Source of the DNA: Psychrobacter sp. M13
GTDB lineage: Bacteria > Pseudomonadota > Gammaproteobacteria > Pseudomonadales > Moraxellaceae
Reading direction: 5' to 3'
Assembly: GCF_030718935.1 (NCBI RefSeq)
Contig: NZ_CP132194.1
Location: 2,914,001-2,978,000 of the forward strand
DNA length: 64,000 nt
The notes beneath the pieces were generated by a model. The model was not told the DNA's origin. It saw only the letters and a program-made list of their open reading frames with translations, and made no database searches. Each line of letters opens with the position of its first letter. The stretch's first letter is position 1. The translations under genes were made by a program, and so were the position numbers. This document shows positions 59,946 through 64,000 of this stretch, in pieces.

Positions 59946-60815
59946 TTATGGAAGCAAGCGCTCTGCTAAAAACTCTACTAACAGCCTAATTTTGGGGGAT
60001 AAATAACGATTGTACGGGTAGAGCGCCCATATAGCCTCTTCAGGCTCTCTATAGCTATCTAATATGCTTATCAGCGCTCCTGATTGTAAATACTTTTGCA
60101 CATAATAATCAGGCAACTGCACGATACCAAGCCCTTTTAGTGCGGCGTCAGCCAAACTATAACCGCTGTTATAACGCACGCTACCAGTCACCCGAATATT
60201 GCGCTCTTTGCCCTGTTCTTTAAAATGCCAGTAATCCAAGGTGCCAAGCAAACAGTTATGCTGGCCAAGCTCAGTCAGCGTGTTTGGTACACCGTATTTT
60301 TTGATATAAGCAGGCGCGGCACAAACAAAGTTGGTGCGGCTACTGAGTTTTTTAGCCATCATTGTCGAATCATTTAAATTACCGATACGAATCGCTAAAT
60401 CATAACCGCCCTCTAATAAGTCAACCGTTTGATTACTCAAAAAAGCGGTCACTTCGATATCGCTATAGCGCATCATAAAGTCATTCACTAGTGGTAGTAA
60501 CTGTTGCTCTCCATAGGTGACTGGGGCGGTAAGCTTAATCCTACCTTGCGGTTTTGATTGCAAATTACTGACGGCTTGCTCAGCAGCATCTAAACCGTCT
60601 AGCACCGCGCGGCAGTGCTGGTAAAACACTTGCCCCTCTTCAGTGAGCGATACCCTACGCGTGGTGCGATACAGCAACTTGATATTCAGACGCTTCTCTA
60701 AGGCGCTTACTTGACGACTGACTTGTGCGGTTGAGAGACCAATATTTTTGGCGGCTTTAGTAAAGCTTTCGTATTCAGCCACGTAGACAAATTCGCTAAT
60801 ACCTTCCCATTTCAT
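59946..60815 (-). CDS. LysR-family regulator divergent from frmA
   Basis: 289 aa from the ATG at 60815 (a GTG at 60827 is possible; neither has a strong site). The N-terminal winged HTH is FTKAAKNIGLSTAQVSRQVS, followed by the linker helix (LNIKLLYRTTRRVSLTEEG) and the LysR substrate domain. The 173-bp gap to frmA has the divergent layout usual for LysR and its target. By position it should regulate frmA, in response to an unknown effector (formaldehyde or its adduct by inference). Confidence 0.88.
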   Translation of the reverse strand: MKWEGISEFVYVAEYESFTKAAKNIGLSTAQVSRQVSALEKRLNIKLLYRTTRRVSLTEEGQVFYQHCRAVLDGLDAAEQAVSNLQSKPQGRIKLTAPVTYGEQQLLPLVNDFMMRYSDIEVTAFLSNQTVDLLEGGYDLAIRIGNLNDSTMMAKKLSSRTNFVCAAPAYIKKYGVPNTLTELGQHNCLLGTLDYWHFKEQGKERNIRVTGSVRYNSGYSLADAALKGLGIVQLPDYYVQKYLQSGALISILDSYREPEEAIWALYPYNRYLSPKIRLLVEFLAERLLP

Positions 60816-60940
60816 GATTGTTACCACAGCGTAAAAGATATTTTCGAATATAGCATATTATCATCAGTTCAGAAATAAGTATAATAGTTACTATAAGCTT
60901 AAATATGCTACAGTCTATAACACTCGTTTATTACAGTTAA

Positions 60941-62119
<1,179 letters not shown>

Positions 62120-62148
62120 AAGTCAGCTATCTAATTTAAGTCATAAGT

Positions 62149-62178
62149 ATGCTGTCCCGAGATGGGGCAGCATTTTTG
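62149..62178 (+). terminator. Intrinsic terminator of frmA
   Basis: atgctgtccc / ggggcagcat (one G-U), 5-nt loop, T5. Confidence 0.85.
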
Positions 62179-62208
62179 ATTGAGTTATTATATTTTGAGT
62201 TGTCGTAG

Positions 62209-62754
62209 TTACTCGTGTATGACAGGTGTGCCTTCTGTACTAAACGCAAAGGCTTTATTGCTAAAATTGCCAATCATAACAGCCTCTATCACTGGCGTCA
62301 CTGTCTCATCTATGCCTTCAACTTCAACGATAAAATTAGCCCCTGCACCGCCTCTATTCTCTTCCTTTTCAACAATATAATTGAGCGTGCCCATCGCTGG
62401 TAGCTCAATAGGCTTGTCTAAATAGGCTTTTACAAAATTACCGTGCGTATCATAATAATCAATTTTATTAATATAAAGTGACTTATTTAGGGTAGTATTA
62501 CGCACGCTCAACGTCGCTGATAGCAAGACTTTGCGATTATCTCTATCAGTATAGATATCGGAGTAGATCGGTACATAAAAGGTTTGCTTATACTGAAACT
62601 GACTACGATCGACCGCTTGTGTAATCTCAAGCTCTTTGATTGGGTCTTGCTGATCCTCAGACAGTACAACATTAGGGTCTAAATCGGGCGAATTGCAACC
62701 TGACAGCAGTAGTACTACGCTGATGCTAAGTATGGAGAGTCGACATTTAGTCAT
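62209..62754 (-). CDS. DUF3124-family lipoprotein
   Basis: 181 aa. Signal peptide with lipobox (SVVLLLSGC, Cys20). The mature part has QTFYVPIYSDIYTDRDNRKV and LSATLSVRNTTLNKSLYINK, GRGGAGANFIVE-like block (ENRGGAGANFIVEVEG), all typical of DUF3124. Function unknown. Single gene, convergent with frmA. Confidence 0.85.
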   Translation of the reverse strand: MTKCRLSILSISVVLLLSGCNSPDLDPNVVLSEDQQDPIKELEITQAVDRSQFQYKQTFYVPIYSDIYTDRDNRKVLLSATLSVRNTTLNKSLYINKIDYYDTHGNFVKAYLDKPIELPAMGTLNYIVEKEENRGGAGANFIVEVEGIDETVTPVIEAVMIGNFSNKAFAFSTEGTPVIHE

Positions 62755-62853
62755 GACCTTTTTCCTTTATACATCCAAATAACGGTTATTACAGATAGTT
62801 ACTAGTGTTGGTCGTTATCAGTGTAAACAGCTGAGAGTCAATATACCAGCCTA

Positions 62854-63555
62854 CTAATGTACTCTGACTCCAACACTACGCAAGAACTGATTGATATGCT
62901 TATTGGCGCCATAGACCACTAGCACATCGTTTTTTTGTAGTATTTGCTCAGGAGTGACCAAGCCTTGGATGCTTGGTTTGCTTTGCATAAGTCCAAAGCT
63001 GTCCTCGTATTCTTCATAGCATAAAGTACTTAGTAGCTTGATGTTAAACTTTTGCTCAAGTTTTAGCTCATTGACCGCTTTACCCACCAAAGCTTGCGGT
63101 ATCTTAATCTCAACCATACTAAAAGTGTCGCTTAGCTCAAACGAATCTACAAAATAGCGTAATGACAGGCGTTTTGCCCAGCGCATTGCCGATTCTTTCT
63201 CAGGATGAAAAATATCATCCACTCCGATAGCTTGCAATACGGTCTCATGTAAGGGGTTAATACTACGACTGATCAGACGTTTAGCTTTTAGGGTTTTAAA
63301 TAAGGCGGTTGCCATGACGTTAGCGCCTTGATCCTCACCTATAGCGACGATGACGATATCAGTGTCAATAATCGGCAAGCCTTTGACAGCATACTCATCA
63401 GTGGCACTCATACAGATAGTATGCGAGATAACTTCTTTGTAAGCTTCGACCTTTTGCATATTGCTGTCGATACCGATCACCTCATGACCTTGACTGGTCA
63501 GCGCTATGCCCAATGATGAGCCAAAGCTTCCTAAGCCTAATATAATAAATTTCAT
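62854..63555 (-). CDS. ktrA: K+ uptake regulator KtrA (TrkA-N/TrkA-C)
   Basis: 233 aa. N-terminal Rossmann RCK domain (KFIILGLGSFGSSLGIALTS, then GIDSNMQKVEAYK) and a C-terminal TrkA-C part (AVNELKLEQKFNIKLLSTLC). Known: KtrA octamer binds ATP/ADP (and c-di-AMP in some bacteria) and gates KtrB. 24 bp after ktrB on the same strand. Confidence 0.9.
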   Translation of the reverse strand: MKFIILGLGSFGSSLGIALTSQGHEVIGIDSNMQKVEAYKEVISHTICMSATDEYAVKGLPIIDTDIVIVAIGEDQGANVMATALFKTLKAKRLISRSINPLHETVLQAIGVDDIFHPEKESAMRWAKRLSLRYFVDSFELSDTFSMVEIKIPQALVGKAVNELKLEQKFNIKLLSTLCYEEYEDSFGLMQSKPSIQGLVTPEQILQKNDVLVVYGANKHINQFLRSVGVRVH

Positions 63556-63579
63556 AACTCTCCTACTAGATGACTGAGC

Positions 63580-64000
63580 TTAGTTAATCGTAATCTCTTC
63601 GGTGGGATAACGATAGTTGCGTTGACGAGTGTTTTTGAGCAAAGCAATAAAGATAGTGAGCATACTCACTCGCCCAACGAACATGATAACCACGACCACT
63701 ATCTTATTAAAATCTGACAAAGTAGCTGTCAGATTGAGGCTCAAACCGACTGTGCTATAGGCTGAGAAACACTCAAAAACGACTTTAAATAAGTCAAGCT
63801 CAGGCTGGTTGTAGCTCATTATGGTCACACCAGAACCGATAACCAACAGCGATAGCCACATAATGGAAAAAGCGCGGCGAATAGAAATGTCTGCGATTTC
63901 GCGTTGGAACACCTCCACTCTAGACAGTCCCCGTGCTAAGCTCAAGGTATTTAATAATGCAATAGCAAGGGTGCTGGTTTTGATACCGCCACCCGTCGAA
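63580..64000 (-). CDS. ktrB: K+ transporter KtrB/TrkH-family, C-terminal part (runs off window)
   Basis: About 139 residues visible; the frame is open to the right edge (the 5' part lies beyond). The first visible residues STGGGIKTSTLAIALL are the third or fourth selectivity-filter loop of the TrkH/KtrB family (GGGIKT). A further filter-like segment FSAYSTVGLSLNLTATLSD (the fourth P-loop) follows, then VVVVIMFVGRVSMLTIFIAL as the last membrane helix. With KtrA downstream, this is the Na+-dependent K+ uptake system by family. Confidence 0.9.
   Translation of the reverse strand, partial: STGGGIKTSTLAIALLNTLSLARGLSRVEVFQREIADISIRRAFSIMWLSLLVIGSGVTIMSYNQPELDLFKVVFECFSAYSTVGLSLNLTATLSDFNKIVVVVIMFVGRVSMLTIFIALLKNTRQRNYRYPTEEITIN

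Overview
The window looks like a chromosomal segment of a Psychrobacter-like member of the Moraxellaceae (Gammaproteobacteria). The response regulator and kinase at 19.2-21.9 kb match my memory of the Acinetobacter BfmR/BfmS pair. The AT-leaning composition, TTG/GTG starts, gene orders lgt-thyA-folA and zur-znuCB, and short palindromes built on gtagggtgcgc or gctgggtt also fit this group. All assignments are by reading; no database search was run.

Layout. 1-3.1 kb: 3' end of a UvrD-like helicase, a nested palindrome, an orphan small protein, dusC, and an OsmC/MAPEG pair. 3.1-9.4 kb: rppH, an NRDE + DUF4139 pair on the minus strand, then lgt-thyA-folA. 9.6-14.5 kb: uvrC, a DUF3360 membrane transporter, an HNH protein and a DUF4442 hot-dog protein. 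14.6-17.2 kb: ribosomal operon rpsP-rimM-trmD-rplS (minus). 17.4-21.9 kb: an EnvZ-like kinase without a partner regulator, and bfmR-bfmS with a terminator hairpin between them and a 59-residue membrane peptide gene downstream. 22.3-30.5 kb: complete F1Fo ATP synthase operon (atpI, then atpBEFHAGDC), with atpI cut off by its own terminator and a 15-bp tandem repeat at the end of atpA. 30.9-34.4 kb: zinc uptake, with znuA divergent from zur-znuC-znuB and two Zur-like palindromes between. 34.5-38.6 kb: cpdA, dksA, gluQRS and ftsW; 38.9-40.3 kb: murD. 40.7-45.5 kb: SulP transporter plus universal stress protein, then glnK-amtB behind a possible sigma-54 promoter.

45.5-54.9 kb is the most accessory-looking part. 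It holds a DUF2147 protein, a small acidic protein, two tandem secreted DNA/RNA nucleases, tRNA-Ser(GGA), and an AT-rich two-gene insert just beyond the tRNA. The insert encodes a membrane/coiled-coil protein with a HEPN-like RX4H motif and a membrane-anchored OB-fold-like protein. It is followed by a decayed ppk2 gene (one inferred frameshift, two in-frame stops), a BenE-type permease behind a perfect inverted repeat, a lipoprotein, and a 43-residue peptide gene with 11 cysteines. 54.9-64 kb: a CynX/NimT-type MFS transporter, a YdcF-like protein, a UvrA paralogue, a LysR regulator divergent from frmA, a DUF3124 lipoprotein, and ktrA with the 3' part of ktrB running off the right edge.

The best candidates for something undescribed are the 11-cysteine peptide (54653-54784), the two-gene insert after tRNA-Ser (48882-50993), the 59-residue peptide downstream of bfmS (19033-19212) and the tandem secreted nucleases with their small neighbour (46167-48399).
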